Origin: Vampirovibrio sp041737375
GTDB lineage: Bacteria; Cyanobacteriota; Vampirovibrionia; Vampirovibrionales; Vampirovibrionaceae
Direction of reading: 5' to 3'
DNA length: 64,000 nucleotides
NCBI RefSeq assembly: GCF_041737375.1
Contig: NZ_JBGSRV010000010.1
Location: 372,001-436,000 of the forward strand
In this document: piece by piece, positions 51,440-61,396 of the stretch
Layout of the letters: every line of letters begins with the position of its first letter
How positions within the stretch are numbered: the stretch's first letter is position 1
The notes under the pieces: generated by a model
What the model was told of the DNA's origin: nothing
Databases searched by the model: none
The model's input: the letters and a program-made list of their open reading frames with translations, nothing else
Program-made: the position numbers and the translations under genes

Positions 51440-52510
51440 GTGCCTGAATCCTCGCATCCCCAGCACCCGCAAAACATTTTGGTCATACCCCTGCGCTACA
51501 TCGGGGATACCATCCTTACCGTGCCGCTCATTCGCAACTTGAAGCACCACTTTCCGAACGCCAACATTGATGTACTGTGCAGCCAAACCGCCGCCCCTTT
51601 GCTGGAAACCTGCCCCTACATTCGGAAAGTTCTGATTGAGCCAAAAGGCACCCCAGCCCGCTTGCAACAATTGAGGCAGGGAAACTATCAACAGGTTTAC
51701 AGCCTGCGAAAATCCGTCACCGTGGCCTTAATGTGCAAACTGGCTGGCGTTCCGCAAGTGATTGGCTACGACAAGCAACGATTTCCCTTTGGGTACAAGC
51801 GCTGGGGATGGTTTTTAGACACCCAAAGCCACTACCCCGGCCTAAAAACAGACATCCCCCAACCCATCAGCCATTTGGGACTGCTGCAAGCCACTGGCCT
51901 TGCGCCGGTGGACAACCACCTGGAGCTTTGGGCCACCCAATCCGATCAAAAAGCCATAGAAGCCCTGCTGAGCCAGCACGGCGTTGACACCACCCAACCC
52001 ATCGCCGTACTGCATGCGGCCAGTGCTTCCCACGGCAAACAAATAGACTGGGATAAATTTTCAGCCAGCCTCCATCATCTGCATCAGGCCGGGTATCAGT
52101 TGTTAAACACTGGAACCAAAGCCGATCAGGCCCTTTACCACCAATTGGCCCAAAGCACCGGGCTTCCCCTGGTTAACTTGGCCGGAAAAACAACCCTGCG
52201 AGAAACCGTTGCCCTCTATCAGCGCATCCAGTTATTGCTGACCGTGGATTCCAGTCCCATTCATCTGGGAGCGGCAGCAGGGGTTCCCCATATTGTAGGC
52301 GTGTTTGGCCCCACCAACCAAAAGCAATGGGGACCCCATCATGCGGGGATTCAATTCAGGCCGGTTTTTGTAGATTTACCCTGCCGCCCTTGCTACGCCA
52401 AAGTTTGCGAGCATAACAACTGCAAAGTGCAGCTGACTGGCGCGCAAATTGCGGAATCAGTTAAAGCATTAAGCCTTCATTCAACATTGCTGGAGCAAGA
52501 AAATAGATAG
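51440..52510 (+). CDS. GT9 glycosyltransferase (heptosyltransferase-like)
   Basis: The family adds ADP-heptose or similar sugars to the lipopolysaccharide core at the cytoplasmic membrane. The 356 residues show RYIGDTILTVPLIRNLK at the N-terminus and the donor-site block LTVDSSPIHLGAAAGVPHIVGVFGPT, cited as VDSSPIHLGAAAGVP. A late Cys pair (CRPCYAK) is typical of heptosyltransferases WaaF/WaaC. It starts at GTG, three bases after the J-protein gene. Sugar specificity is unknown; KdsC in the same window supports a Kdo/heptose core. Confidence 0.9.
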   Translation: MPESSHPQHPQNILVIPLRYIGDTILTVPLIRNLKHHFPNANIDVLCSQTAAPLLETCPYIRKVLIEPKGTPARLQQLRQGNYQQVYSLRKSVTVALMCKLAGVPQVIGYDKQRFPFGYKRWGWFLDTQSHYPGLKTDIPQPISHLGLLQATGLAPVDNHLELWATQSDQKAIEALLSQHGVDTTQPIAVLHAASASHGKQIDWDKFSASLHHLHQAGYQLLNTGTKADQALYHQLAQSTGLPLVNLAGKTTLRETVALYQRIQLLLTVDSSPIHLGAAAGVPHIVGVFGPTNQKQWGPHHAGIQFRPVFVDLPCRPCYAKVCEHNNCKVQLTGAQIAESVKALSLHSTLLEQENR

Positions 52511-52618
52511 CTCCCTCTAATCATTAGAGACGTACGCTTAACCAATAATCAAGCAGATTCAGCGTGTTAAAAATGCCAGCCTTTTCATTCAAGTTTTTCC
52601 AGAGACAGGTGCTTTTGG

Positions 52619-53860
52619 TTAATTACCCGCCACCATTTTGCTCATATCGAACAGCGGAATATACAGCGCCAAGGCGACCCCTAACAGCAGGCCGCCCAGC
52701 ACAATAATCATAATGGGTTCAATCATGGTGGTCAGGGTTTCTACCGCCCGATCTACTTCCACGTCCAGATAATCGGCGGATTTGTTCAGCATTTCCTCCA
52801 TGCGCCCGGTTTCCTCGGCAATGGCAATCATTTTAACCACCATAATGGGAAAAGCGTTGGTTTGCTCCAGTGGGCGGGCCAAAGAGCCGCCCTGTAAAAT
52901 ACTTTCCCTGGCTTTGTCAAAAGCAACCCGCAGCACATAGTTATCCACCGTGGCGGAAGAAGTCACCAGCGCTTCTACCAAAGAAATACCGGCGCCAACC
53001 GTACTGCCCAGGGTGCGCACAAAACGACTGACATAAACCTTACGGAACAAATCGCCAATCAGCGGAATGGTGAGCAACCACTGATCGATCAAGGGCTTGC
53101 CCTTTCCATTGCGGAAAATATTGAACCAGAAAAAGAAAGTACCACCCGCCAACAGCATAGCCCACCAAAAACTCATGGTGAATTTACTGGTAATCATTAA
53201 AACCTGAGTAGGCAAGGGTAGTTGAGAGTTATAGCTGGCAAACATGGTTTCAAACTGAGGCACCACCACCACCATAATAACGGTAATGACGGCGATAATA
53301 ACCACCACTGTAAAAGCGGGATAAACCATAGCCCCCTGAATGGTGGCTTGCAGTGCCATGGTTTTTTCCATGAGGTTGGCCAGACGTAAGCAAACCGACT
53401 CCAGCTCACCGCTGACCTCTCCAGAACGCACCATGTTGATATATAAACTGGGAAACTGTTTGGGATAACGAGCAATTGCCCCACTAAAGGAATCTCCGGC
53501 AATGACATCCGCCCGCACTTTTTTCAGAATATCTTTGAGGGCCTTGTTTTCGCTTTGCTGCTCCAGCAAAAACAGCCCTTCAATTAAAGGAATACCAGCG
53601 TTCAGCAAGGTAGACAGTTGCTGGGTCATCAGACAAATATCTTTTTGTCCCACCTGGGGCGAGAAAATAGCGCCAATCACAGGCAACTTCTGCAGAATAT
53701 CTCCCACATCGGCGCTTTGTGTATCTCGCTCAATTTTGGTGGGAATTTGCCCCTGATTCCGCAGAATTTCCTTGGCTTCTCGTAAATTGATAGCTTCCAG
53801 CTTGCCATCCACCGTTTTACTGGTAGAAGGATCAATAGCGGAATAAACAAAAACTGTCAT
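52619..53860 (-). CDS. pilC: Type IV pilus / type II secretion inner-membrane protein PilC/GspF
   Basis: The 413 residues begin with an AIDPSTSKTVDG-type motif and carry two T2SSF domains with the pattern FxxQLxxLLxAGIPLxxGL (seen as LMTQQLSTLLNAGIPLIEGL, shown in part). Three membrane helices lie near 165-190, 220-240 and 370-400. PilC anchors the pilus motor. The ATG at 53860 follows the pilB stop by four bases, with GGAGG within pilB's end. No pilT, pilM or pilins of type IVa are adjacent. Confidence 0.93.
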   Translation of the reverse strand: MTVFVYSAIDPSTSKTVDGKLEAINLREAKEILRNQGQIPTKIERDTQSADVGDILQKLPVIGAIFSPQVGQKDICLMTQQLSTLLNAGIPLIEGLFLLEQQSENKALKDILKKVRADVIAGDSFSGAIARYPKQFPSLYINMVRSGEVSGELESVCLRLANLMEKTMALQATIQGAMVYPAFTVVVIIAVITVIMVVVVPQFETMFASYNSQLPLPTQVLMITSKFTMSFWWAMLLAGGTFFFWFNIFRNGKGKPLIDQWLLTIPLIGDLFRKVYVSRFVRTLGSTVGAGISLVEALVTSSATVDNYVLRVAFDKARESILQGGSLARPLEQTNAFPIMVVKMIAIAEETGRMEEMLNKSADYLDVEVDRAVETLTTMIEPIMIIVLGGLLLGVALALYIPLFDMSKMVAGN

Positions 53861-53864
53861 CGCT

Positions 53865-55820
53865 TTACGCTTCCTCCAAATCAAGACCCAGAACACGGGT
53901 CACTTCATCCACCGTGGTTAAACCGGCAAAAATTTTCCGCTTTCCATCCATGCCCAAAGTCAACATGCCCGCTTTCACCGCTGCATCCTGAATGACAAAG
54001 CTGGAGGCCTTGGCCTCAATCAATTCGCCAATTTCCCGGTTCATATTCATAATTTCGTATAACCCAATCCGACCTTCATACCCGCTATTGCTGCAACGTT
54101 CACACCCGGTTCCCTTTTGCAGGATGACCGGCTTTTCCGGGTTAACAATTCCCAAAATCTGAAGCTCTTCCGGGGTGGCCTCGTAAGAGATTTTGCACTT
54201 GGAGCAATTTCGGCGCACCAGGCGCTGAGCCAGAATGCCAATCACCGCGGAACTGACCAGATACGAAGGAGCCCCCATTTCCAGCAAACGGGTGATTGTT
54301 TTGGCGGTGCTGTTGGTGTGCAAGGTACTAAACACCAGGTGACCGGTTAAGGCAGCGTGAATAGCGGACTCCAGTGTTTCCTCATCCCGGATTTCACCCA
54401 CCATTACCACATCGGGATCTTGTCGCAAAATGGCCCGTAGGCACAAGGCGAACGTTAAGCCGGACTTGTGTGAAACCTGCGTTTGATTGACCCCGGATAG
54501 CGGATATTCCACCGGATCTTCAATGGTGGTAATGTTTCGCTCTGGCGAGTTAATTTCTCGCAAACAGGAGTATAAAGTAGTGGTTTTGCCGGAACCCGTA
54601 GGCCCGGTAACCAAAATAATACCGTGGGGAGACTTGATCATTTTGTTAATGCGCTTCACCTCTTCCGGCGGAAGCCCCAGTTTTTCAAGGCCCCCGGTGG
54701 TGGCGTTGGGCCGGAGCAAACGAATTACAATTTTTTCGCCAAACTGAACCGCCAGCGAGTTAACCCGCATATCAATGTCCTGACTGCCCACTTTAATTTT
54801 CATGCGGCCATCCTGCGGGCGACGGCGCTCGGCGATATCCATGCCGCTGGCAACTTTAATACGGGAAGTCACGGCTCCTGCCATTTTTTTGGGAATGGAT
54901 TTTACTTCCCGCAAAATGCCATGAATTCGAAACCGCACCAGCAAGCGCTCTTTTTGGGGTTCAATATGCACGTCTGAAGCATCGGATTCTGTGGCCTCAA
55001 TCAAAATGGAATTAACCAACTGCACCACCGGAGCGTCATCAGCGGCCATTTCCGCCTCTAGCTCAGAAGCCGTTGTTTGGGCAAACATGCCGCTATCCAT
55101 GGAAAGATCTTCCGCCAAGCGGGCCAGCACTTGATCGGATGAAGTATGAGTGCCGTAAAACTTATCCAGCAGGCCCAGCATCTCTGTATGAGTGGAAACT
55201 CTTGGGATGGGGCGGTAGCCGGTCAGCAAAGCGATTTCATCCAGCACATGCAAGTTATCAGGGCGAGCCATGATAACTTCCAGCCGCTTGTGAGCAACAT
55301 CCACCCGCAACGGCAAAACCATATGGCGCTTGATAAAATCCTTGGGAATTAAAGACATCACATCCGGTTGCAACTGAATGGTGGTGGTATCGATGTATTG
55401 TAGACCGTGAAGCTTGGCAAGGGCTTTTCCGAGATGAATTTCATCAATAAAATCCAGCTTAAGAAGTACCACCCCTAAAGGGGCACCGGTAGCCCGGCCT
55501 TCTAATAACGCCTGTTCAAGCTGCTGCGGGGTAATATAGCCCTCTTCAATCAGCACATCCCCAATGCGCTTAGGGCCTTTTCTGGCAGGTGGGGCAACAG
55601 GTGCTGGCGCTTGAACCGGAGGGGGAGCAGCCGATACGGTGGGCGGTTCAGGCGCTGGGGGTAAACTGACTGGAACCGAAACGGTGGCTGGAGACTCTAC
55701 CGCTTTCCCATTGCTGGCCACGGCAACAGGCAAGGCTTCCGGCATAGAAAAAGCCTGACTCGGTAGAGTCTGGCCCAACGGCGGATATTGCTTACTGGTG
55801 GATCCAAAAGGGGAACTCAA
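53865..55820 (-). CDS. pilB: Type IV pilus assembly ATPase PilB/GspE
   Basis: PilB drives pilus extension. The 651 residues contain a Pro/Val/Ala-rich N-terminal linker (30-80) and an MshEN-type N-terminal domain (about 85-240). A GspE ATPase follows: Walker A GPTGSGKTT, an Asp box with TTIEDPVEY and Walker B DPDVVMVGEIRDEET. The tetra-Cys zinc motif is CSKCK...CERCSNSG. The start is TTG with GGAG seven bases upstream. It may also serve type II secretion or competence. pilC follows by four bases. Confidence 0.93.
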   Translation of the reverse strand: MSSPFGSTSKQYPPLGQTLPSQAFSMPEALPVAVASNGKAVESPATVSVPVSLPPAPEPPTVSAAPPPVQAPAPVAPPARKGPKRIGDVLIEEGYITPQQLEQALLEGRATGAPLGVVLLKLDFIDEIHLGKALAKLHGLQYIDTTTIQLQPDVMSLIPKDFIKRHMVLPLRVDVAHKRLEVIMARPDNLHVLDEIALLTGYRPIPRVSTHTEMLGLLDKFYGTHTSSDQVLARLAEDLSMDSGMFAQTTASELEAEMAADDAPVVQLVNSILIEATESDASDVHIEPQKERLLVRFRIHGILREVKSIPKKMAGAVTSRIKVASGMDIAERRRPQDGRMKIKVGSQDIDMRVNSLAVQFGEKIVIRLLRPNATTGGLEKLGLPPEEVKRINKMIKSPHGIILVTGPTGSGKTTTLYSCLREINSPERNITTIEDPVEYPLSGVNQTQVSHKSGLTFALCLRAILRQDPDVVMVGEIRDEETLESAIHAALTGHLVFSTLHTNSTAKTITRLLEMGAPSYLVSSAVIGILAQRLVRRNCSKCKISYEATPEELQILGIVNPEKPVILQKGTGCERCSNSGYEGRIGLYEIMNMNREIGELIEAKASSFVIQDAAVKAGMLTLGMDGKRKIFAGLTTVDEVTRVLGLDLEEA

Positions 55821-55953
55821 TGTGTTGCTCCATTTAGCGCTGTCGTTTTAATACTTTTAAGAACTTTTAGGAAAGCCCTGTTTTGTTTCTCTCGGCATTT
55901 CCTTATAATTCTTGAATTCCCAAAATTGTATTTTCGAAAAATCACCCATAAAG

Positions 55954-56832
55954 ATGACGACCCCAACCCACCAGGAACTTTATCGCCACATTCGGGAAAG
56001 CTTATTGACCCTGAATGCTTCCCCCGCCCAAGCGGAGGCGGAAGCCCTGTGGATATTGCAAGATCAGCTAGGTATCACCCCCGAAGCTCTTTACCGGGAT
56101 GGCAGCCAAAGGCTTACCGAATCAGAAACCGCTCAACTGAACGATTTACTGTATCAGCGCACCGTGAAACGCATTCCGTTGCAGTATCTGCTGCATGAGG
56201 CCTCCTTTTTTGGGCTCAAGTTTTACGTCAATCCCCATGTATTGATTCCCCGACCCGAAACGGAACTGCTGGTAGAACAAGCCTTACTGTGCCTAAAACC
56301 GGGCATGCGTGTACTGGACGTTGGCACCGGCCCCGGCACCATTGCCCTGAGTCTGGCCCATCAATTGAGTAACGCTGTAACCATTACCGCCGTGGATTGT
56401 TCGCCAGAAGCGTTACTTGTGGCCAAAATCAATCAAAAAAAGCTGGGAGTGACAGTCCGGCTAATGCCTGCTGGCGATTTATTTGCGCCCATTGGCCATG
56501 AATCCTTTGATTTAATTGTCTCCAACCCCCCTTATATAGATCCCCAACTCAAGCCCTCCCTAAGCCCGGAGGTTTTAAACCACGAACCCCACACCGCACT
56601 GTTCCCCCCCCATGAAGACGCCTATTATTTTTACCAGCGCCTGGCCGCTGAAGGCAAAAACCACCTGACGTCCCACGGAAAAATCATCATGGAATGCGGG
56701 GCGGGCATGAGCCCCAGCATTGGCCAAATTTTAATGATCCATGGTTACAAAAATATTGAAATCATCCGGGATTACGCTGGACTGGATCGGGTGATCATGG
56801 CATCGCTCTCAGCTGAAGCGGCTCCAGCATAA
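55954..56832 (+). CDS. prmC: Protein-(glutamine-N5) methyltransferase, release factor specific
   Basis: PrmC methylates the GGQ glutamine of release factors with S-adenosylmethionine. The 292 residues have a helical N-terminal domain and LIPRPETELLVEQAL, shown as IPRPETELL. The SAM loop is LDVGTGPGTIALS and the catalytic motif is VSNPPYID. The start is the ATG at 55954; 42 bases of upstream frame lack a ribosome site. It lies 112 bp before dnaK, with a TATAAT about 45 bases before the ATG. Confidence 0.95.
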   Translation: MTTPTHQELYRHIRESLLTLNASPAQAEAEALWILQDQLGITPEALYRDGSQRLTESETAQLNDLLYQRTVKRIPLQYLLHEASFFGLKFYVNPHVLIPRPETELLVEQALLCLKPGMRVLDVGTGPGTIALSLAHQLSNAVTITAVDCSPEALLVAKINQKKLGVTVRLMPAGDLFAPIGHESFDLIVSNPPYIDPQLKPSLSPEVLNHEPHTALFPPHEDAYYFYQRLAAEGKNHLTSHGKIIMECGAGMSPSIGQILMIHGYKNIEIIRDYAGLDRVIMASLSAEAAPA

Positions 56833-56944
56833 CCAAAGCGTCTACAAATTCTTAAAAGAATCTAAAGGATGGCCGGATCCACCTGTTTTTCGGATAAATT
56901 GTTGGGTAGGAACATATCAGTCAATCCAAGAGGTTATTTTTATT

Positions 56945-58795
56945 ATGGCTAAAGTCGTCGGTATCGATTTAGGGACTACCAACTCCGTAGTTGCCGTTAT
57001 GGAAGGCGGCAAACCAACTGTCATCGCCAACGCGGAAGGCAACCGCACCACCCCCTCCATTGTGGGTTTTTCCAAAACCGGCGAACGTTTGGTAGGCTTG
57101 CTGGCCAAACGTCAGGCCGTTCTGAACCCGGATCGCACCATTGCCTCCAACAAACGGCATGTGGGCACAGATAAAACCTGGGCCATCGATGGCAAAAGCT
57201 GGACCCCCCAAGAGCTTTCCGCGCAAATTTTGCGCAAACTGGCCGATGATGCCTCCAAATACCTGGGCGAAAAAGTAACTCAGGCGGTTATTACCGTTCC
57301 CGCTTACTTTAACGACAGCCAGCGCCAAGCCACCAAAGACGCCGGTAAAATCGCCGGGCTGGAAGTGCTGCGGATTATCAACGAACCAACCGCTGCCGCT
57401 CTGGCCTATGGTCTGGATAAAAAATCCGATGAAAAAATTCTGGTCTTCGACTTGGGTGGCGGTACCTTCGATGTCTCCATCCTGGAAGTGGGCGACGGTG
57501 TATTTGAAGTAAAATCCACCAGCGGCGACACCAAACTGGGCGGCGACGATTTTGATGAAACCGTGATGGAATGGATGGTTGAGGAATTCCGCAAGCAGGA
57601 AGGCATGGATCTTCGTGGCGACAAACAGGCCATGCAGCGCTTGAAAGAAGCCGCTGAAAAAGCCAAGTGTGAATTGTCCACCCTGATGGAATCGCATGTC
57701 AGCTTGCCGTTTATCACCGCCGATGCCAATGGCCCTAAGCACTTGGAACTGACCATTACCCGGGCCAACTTCAACGCCATTACCAAGGACTTGGTAACCC
57801 GTTGCCGGGGCCCCGTGGAACAAGCCTTGAGAGACGCCAAACTCAGCCCTTCCGAAATTGATGAAGTGGTTCTGGTGGGTGGTTCTACCCGTATTCCTGC
57901 CGTTCAGGAACTGGTAAAATCTCTGACCGGCGGCAAAGAGCCTCACCAGGGCGTGAACCCGGATGAAGTGGTGGCCATCGGCGCCGCAATTCAAGCCGGT
58001 GTACTGGCTGGCGAAGTCAAAGACATTGTTCTGCTGGATGTCACCCCCTTGTCTCTGGGTATTGAAACCCTGGGCGGCGTGATGACCAAACTGGTAGAGC
58101 GCAATACCACCATCCCGGTACGTCGCAGCGAAACTTTCTCCACCGCTGATGACAACCAGAACAGCGTGGATGTGCATGTGCTGCAAGGCGAGCGCCCCAT
58201 GGCCCGTGACAACAAATCGCTGGGCAACTTCCGCCTGGAAGGCATTATGCCTGCCCCCCGTGGCGTTCCTAAAATTGAAGTGACCTTTGATATTGACGCC
58301 AACGGCATTATGCACGTAACCGCCAAAGATCAGGCCACCGGCAAAGAGCAGAAAATCACCATTACCAATACGTCTAACCTGAAAGAAGACGAAATTGAAA
58401 AAATGGTGAAAGAAGCCGAAGCGCACCGAGGCGAAGACGAGAAGGTGAAGCAACAGGTTGAAGCCAAAAACCAGGCCGATAACCTGTGCCACAGCGCCGA
58501 AAAAATGCTGAAGGATTTGGGCGATAAATGTCCTGACAACGAAAAAGCCCCCATCCAGAAGCAAATTGACGATCTGCGGGCCGCCATTCAAAGCAACGAC
58601 ACTGATAAAATCAAGCAGTTGCAAGAAGTGCTTCAGCAATCGTTGTACAGCTTGTCCACCAAAGCTTACGAGCAAGCGGGCGATGCAGCGCAAGGCGCGG
58701 ATAATGCCGCAGGCCCTTCGGCAGGCGGACCGGATGAAGACATCATCGACGCCGAGTTCCGTCCTTCCGATGAGAGCGTAGGCGCCAACAAATAA
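56945..58795 (+). CDS. dnaK: Hsp70 chaperone DnaK
   Basis: The 616 residues start with GIDLGTTNSVVAVMEGG (nucleotide phosphate 1 motif). They contain VITVPAYFNDSQRQATKDAG, shown as PAYFNDSQRQATKD, DLGGGTFDVSIL and VLVGGSTRIPAVQ. A substrate-binding domain and helical lid follow. The C-terminus is Ala/Gly/Asp rich but lacks the EEVD of eukaryotes. AAGAGG is about ten bases before the ATG. No CIRCE element, grpE or general dnaJ is adjacent, so heat control is not evident. A 14-bp palindrome (56848-56861) is in the leader. Confidence 0.97.
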   Translation: MAKVVGIDLGTTNSVVAVMEGGKPTVIANAEGNRTTPSIVGFSKTGERLVGLLAKRQAVLNPDRTIASNKRHVGTDKTWAIDGKSWTPQELSAQILRKLADDASKYLGEKVTQAVITVPAYFNDSQRQATKDAGKIAGLEVLRIINEPTAAALAYGLDKKSDEKILVFDLGGGTFDVSILEVGDGVFEVKSTSGDTKLGGDDFDETVMEWMVEEFRKQEGMDLRGDKQAMQRLKEAAEKAKCELSTLMESHVSLPFITADANGPKHLELTITRANFNAITKDLVTRCRGPVEQALRDAKLSPSEIDEVVLVGGSTRIPAVQELVKSLTGGKEPHQGVNPDEVVAIGAAIQAGVLAGEVKDIVLLDVTPLSLGIETLGGVMTKLVERNTTIPVRRSETFSTADDNQNSVDVHVLQGERPMARDNKSLGNFRLEGIMPAPRGVPKIEVTFDIDANGIMHVTAKDQATGKEQKITITNTSNLKEDEIEKMVKEAEAHRGEDEKVKQQVEAKNQADNLCHSAEKMLKDLGDKCPDNEKAPIQKQIDDLRAAIQSNDTDKIKQLQEVLQQSLYSLSTKAYEQAGDAAQGADNAAGPSAGGPDEDIIDAEFRPSDESVGANK

Positions 58796-58833
58796 ATGGC
58801 ATAAAGCGGCCACTCACACCGCTTCATGACTCT

Positions 58834-58861
58834 AAAAAGACCCACTTCGGTGGGTCTTTTT
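58834..58861. terminator. Strong terminator after dnaK
   Basis: A perfect 12-bp stem (58834-58845 with 58850-58861) has a TTCG tetraloop and ends in a T run. Confidence 0.9.
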
Positions 58862-59027
58862 GATGGGACCTTTTTTGGGGAATATTGGTGCGGGTGCTTT
58901 CGGCTTGAGCCGGTTATAATGCCTGAGTTCTAATTAATTTTATTTTTATACCTTCTTATATTTCTTTATTGTTGATCTTGCATTATTTTGGCACCAGCAC
59001 ACAAGTACGGAAACTCATAAAAACACA

Positions 59028-61346
59028 ATGGTACAGACACTAGAGCCACCCTTAAAGCCCGAAATGGGGCTTCAGGAATTAGTAGCCCCCGCAGAAACCG
59101 GGCAAAAACCCAAAGCGGGCCAAAATTATCGATCTTCCCGGCCACAGCCGCAAGCCCCCAAAAAATTATTGGCCGCCTATGAGGCTTTTTTAATTCCCGC
59201 TTTGGCGCTGTTTTTAATTGGAAACGCCTTGGCGTTGGCCTTGCCCAATTTGGCCTTTGCCCGCTATGAAATTGGCATTCCGCTTTGTCTGGCTTTTTTG
59301 GGAATTGTCATTTACAGCATCGGCCAAGCAGGCCAGCGCTGGGCGCTTCAACTGAATTTATGGCTGGTCATCCTGATTGCGGGCAGTCTGCACTTTAACT
59401 ACCGGCACTTTACCCCCGCCCAGCAGGATATTTCCAACCTGGCACCTTTAGGCCGAGCGGAAGTGATGGGTACTATCCTGTCTCAAACCGCAAAAAACCG
59501 GGCAGTGGTTCAGGTATCCCAACTTAACCGTAAAAAAGTCTCCGGACGCATTCAGGCCACACTCCCCTCGGATCGGGGCGAAGGCGAGGCCATTGAGGCA
59601 GGCACCCGGGTGCTGATTGATGGTGAACTGGCCTTGCCCTTTCAAAGCAATGTGCCAGGGGCGTTTAATCAAGCCGCTTACCTAAATACGCAACATATCA
59701 CGGCTATTTTAAAAAAGCCCAGCCGCATGATTGCCTTTGAAACAGAAAACCATCCCCGATTTGTCATTCAGCGCATCACCGATCATCTCAAACAAAAGGT
59801 TTCAGACACCTTTACCCACGCTTTGCCCTCCCCACAGGCGGAAATTCTGGGCGGCATCGTGCTGGGAGACAAGGCCATTCCGGTAGACAAGGAAACCAAA
59901 CAGGCTTTTATCCAAACCGGATTAATTCACCTGCTGGCTGCTTCGGGCATGAACGTGGGCATTATCGCAGGCTCAATCCTATGGTTGCTCTCTGTGCTGA
60001 AAGTACCGTATAAAACCCGCATTGGGTTGGCCATGGGGGCAGTGGCCTTCTATAGCCTGCTCACGGGATTGCCACCATCCATTCAGCGGGCCGCCGCCAT
60101 GCTGGAAATTGCCCTGTTCCTAAAACTCCTGAATCGGGAGTTAAGCCCGGTATTTCTGCTGTGCGTTGCCAGCACCCTGTTGGTGCTCATCAACCCGGAA
60201 AGCATGGCCAGCATTGGATTCCAGTTTTCAGTGTTAACCACCTTTGGCCTGCTGACCATGGTGGCCCCCTTGCAAGAGGCCATTGGTTACTACATTACCC
60301 GCTGGCTAGCGGGCATTATTCTGGTGCCTACCATTGCCCAGCTGTGGGTTTGGCCGCTGTCGGTTATGTATTTTAACCAGTTTCCCATCCATACCGTGCC
60401 CTTAAACATTGTGGCCCTGGTTTTGGTGGCCCCACTCACCCTGATTGGATTTACAGCGGGCGTGATAAGCCTGATGCTCCCCACCGTGGGCGGCGCTTTG
60501 GCCTGGATAGCCCTGCCGTTTTTAAATGGCTTACTAGCCGTGGTGCAATGGGGAAACGGCTTCAGCGGCGCTCAATGGACACTGCCTTCCCCCGCCCCTT
60601 GGCAAGTGATGGCACTTTACACCGCCCTGTTTGTGCTGGCCATTTTGCTGAACCCGTTAAAACACTGGCCGTTTCGCAAAAAAGCGCTGCTGGCCATCCT
60701 GCCCATCTTTCTCATGATGGGTGGCACCTTTGCCCAAACCCAGCAATTTAAAGCCCATACCCAAATGGCACTGATCCCATTGTCGTTTCGGCACGAGGCC
60801 ATTTTAATCCAGCCCGCCCATAGCAACGCAAGCTTGCTGATTGCGCCCGAAAATCTCAGTTATTTTGAAGCCAGGGCCTTGGGCGATTACTTCCGCCACA
60901 TTCACCTAAAGCAGGTAGAGGCGCTGGTGCTTTTACCCGAAACGAAACAAAACACCCAGTACGCCAGCAGCCTTAAAACCGCCTTTCAAAAAACAGAAAT
61001 CGGGTTGTTAATTGCCAGCAATATCCGCCGAGTGCCTCGGGGTATGCAAGCAAAGCAATCTCAAGAATTTCCAGGGCAGGGTGGCAAACTTAGCATTGGC
61101 CGCATCGCCTTGCAAGGCACCCTTTCCAGCTTTCCCGCACCCACTTACCAATTCAAGGTACTTGATCACAGTCGTCATTGCCTGTTTTCTATAAACAGTA
61201 GCCTGAATGAGCGACAGCAAGCCAAGGGGTGCGGGGTGCAAATGATTAGCCAAAGCAGTGGCATTCGTTTATTAGAGCCTGCCCAACTGCAACCGGAACG
61301 TTTTTACCAATTGGCGCAAGAGGGAAACACCCTTAAAATTCGCTAA
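59028..61346 (+). CDS. comEC: ComEC/Rec2 family DNA-uptake channel protein
   Basis: ComEC forms the inner-membrane channel for transforming DNA. The 772 residues have two initial helices and a DUF4131-type OB-fold stretch (about 130-200). The competence domain with HLLAASGMNVGIIAGSIL, shown as LLAASGMNVGI, and GLPPSIQRAAAML follows. About ten further helices reach to around residue 550. The last 200 residues should hold a metallo-beta-lactamase domain, but the HxHxDH site is not visible, so that part appears degenerate or different. Confidence 0.88.
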   Translation: MVQTLEPPLKPEMGLQELVAPAETGQKPKAGQNYRSSRPQPQAPKKLLAAYEAFLIPALALFLIGNALALALPNLAFARYEIGIPLCLAFLGIVIYSIGQAGQRWALQLNLWLVILIAGSLHFNYRHFTPAQQDISNLAPLGRAEVMGTILSQTAKNRAVVQVSQLNRKKVSGRIQATLPSDRGEGEAIEAGTRVLIDGELALPFQSNVPGAFNQAAYLNTQHITAILKKPSRMIAFETENHPRFVIQRITDHLKQKVSDTFTHALPSPQAEILGGIVLGDKAIPVDKETKQAFIQTGLIHLLAASGMNVGIIAGSILWLLSVLKVPYKTRIGLAMGAVAFYSLLTGLPPSIQRAAAMLEIALFLKLLNRELSPVFLLCVASTLLVLINPESMASIGFQFSVLTTFGLLTMVAPLQEAIGYYITRWLAGIILVPTIAQLWVWPLSVMYFNQFPIHTVPLNIVALVLVAPLTLIGFTAGVISLMLPTVGGALAWIALPFLNGLLAVVQWGNGFSGAQWTLPSPAPWQVMALYTALFVLAILLNPLKHWPFRKKALLAILPIFLMMGGTFAQTQQFKAHTQMALIPLSFRHEAILIQPAHSNASLLIAPENLSYFEARALGDYFRHIHLKQVEALVLLPETKQNTQYASSLKTAFQKTEIGLLIASNIRRVPRGMQAKQSQEFPGQGGKLSIGRIALQGTLSSFPAPTYQFKVLDHSRHCLFSINSSLNERQQAKGCGVQMISQSSGIRLLEPAQLQPERFYQLAQEGNTLKIR

Positions 61347-61396
61347 CCGAAAAGCGCCCTACAAACGCTTCAACGCACCCTAAAACTGGATTTCAG

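Noticed and set aside
56969..58813. A 614-codon open frame antisense to dnaK
   Set aside because: Such antisense frames are a well-known side effect of codon usage in dnaK; it has no start signal or domain, while dnaK is certain.
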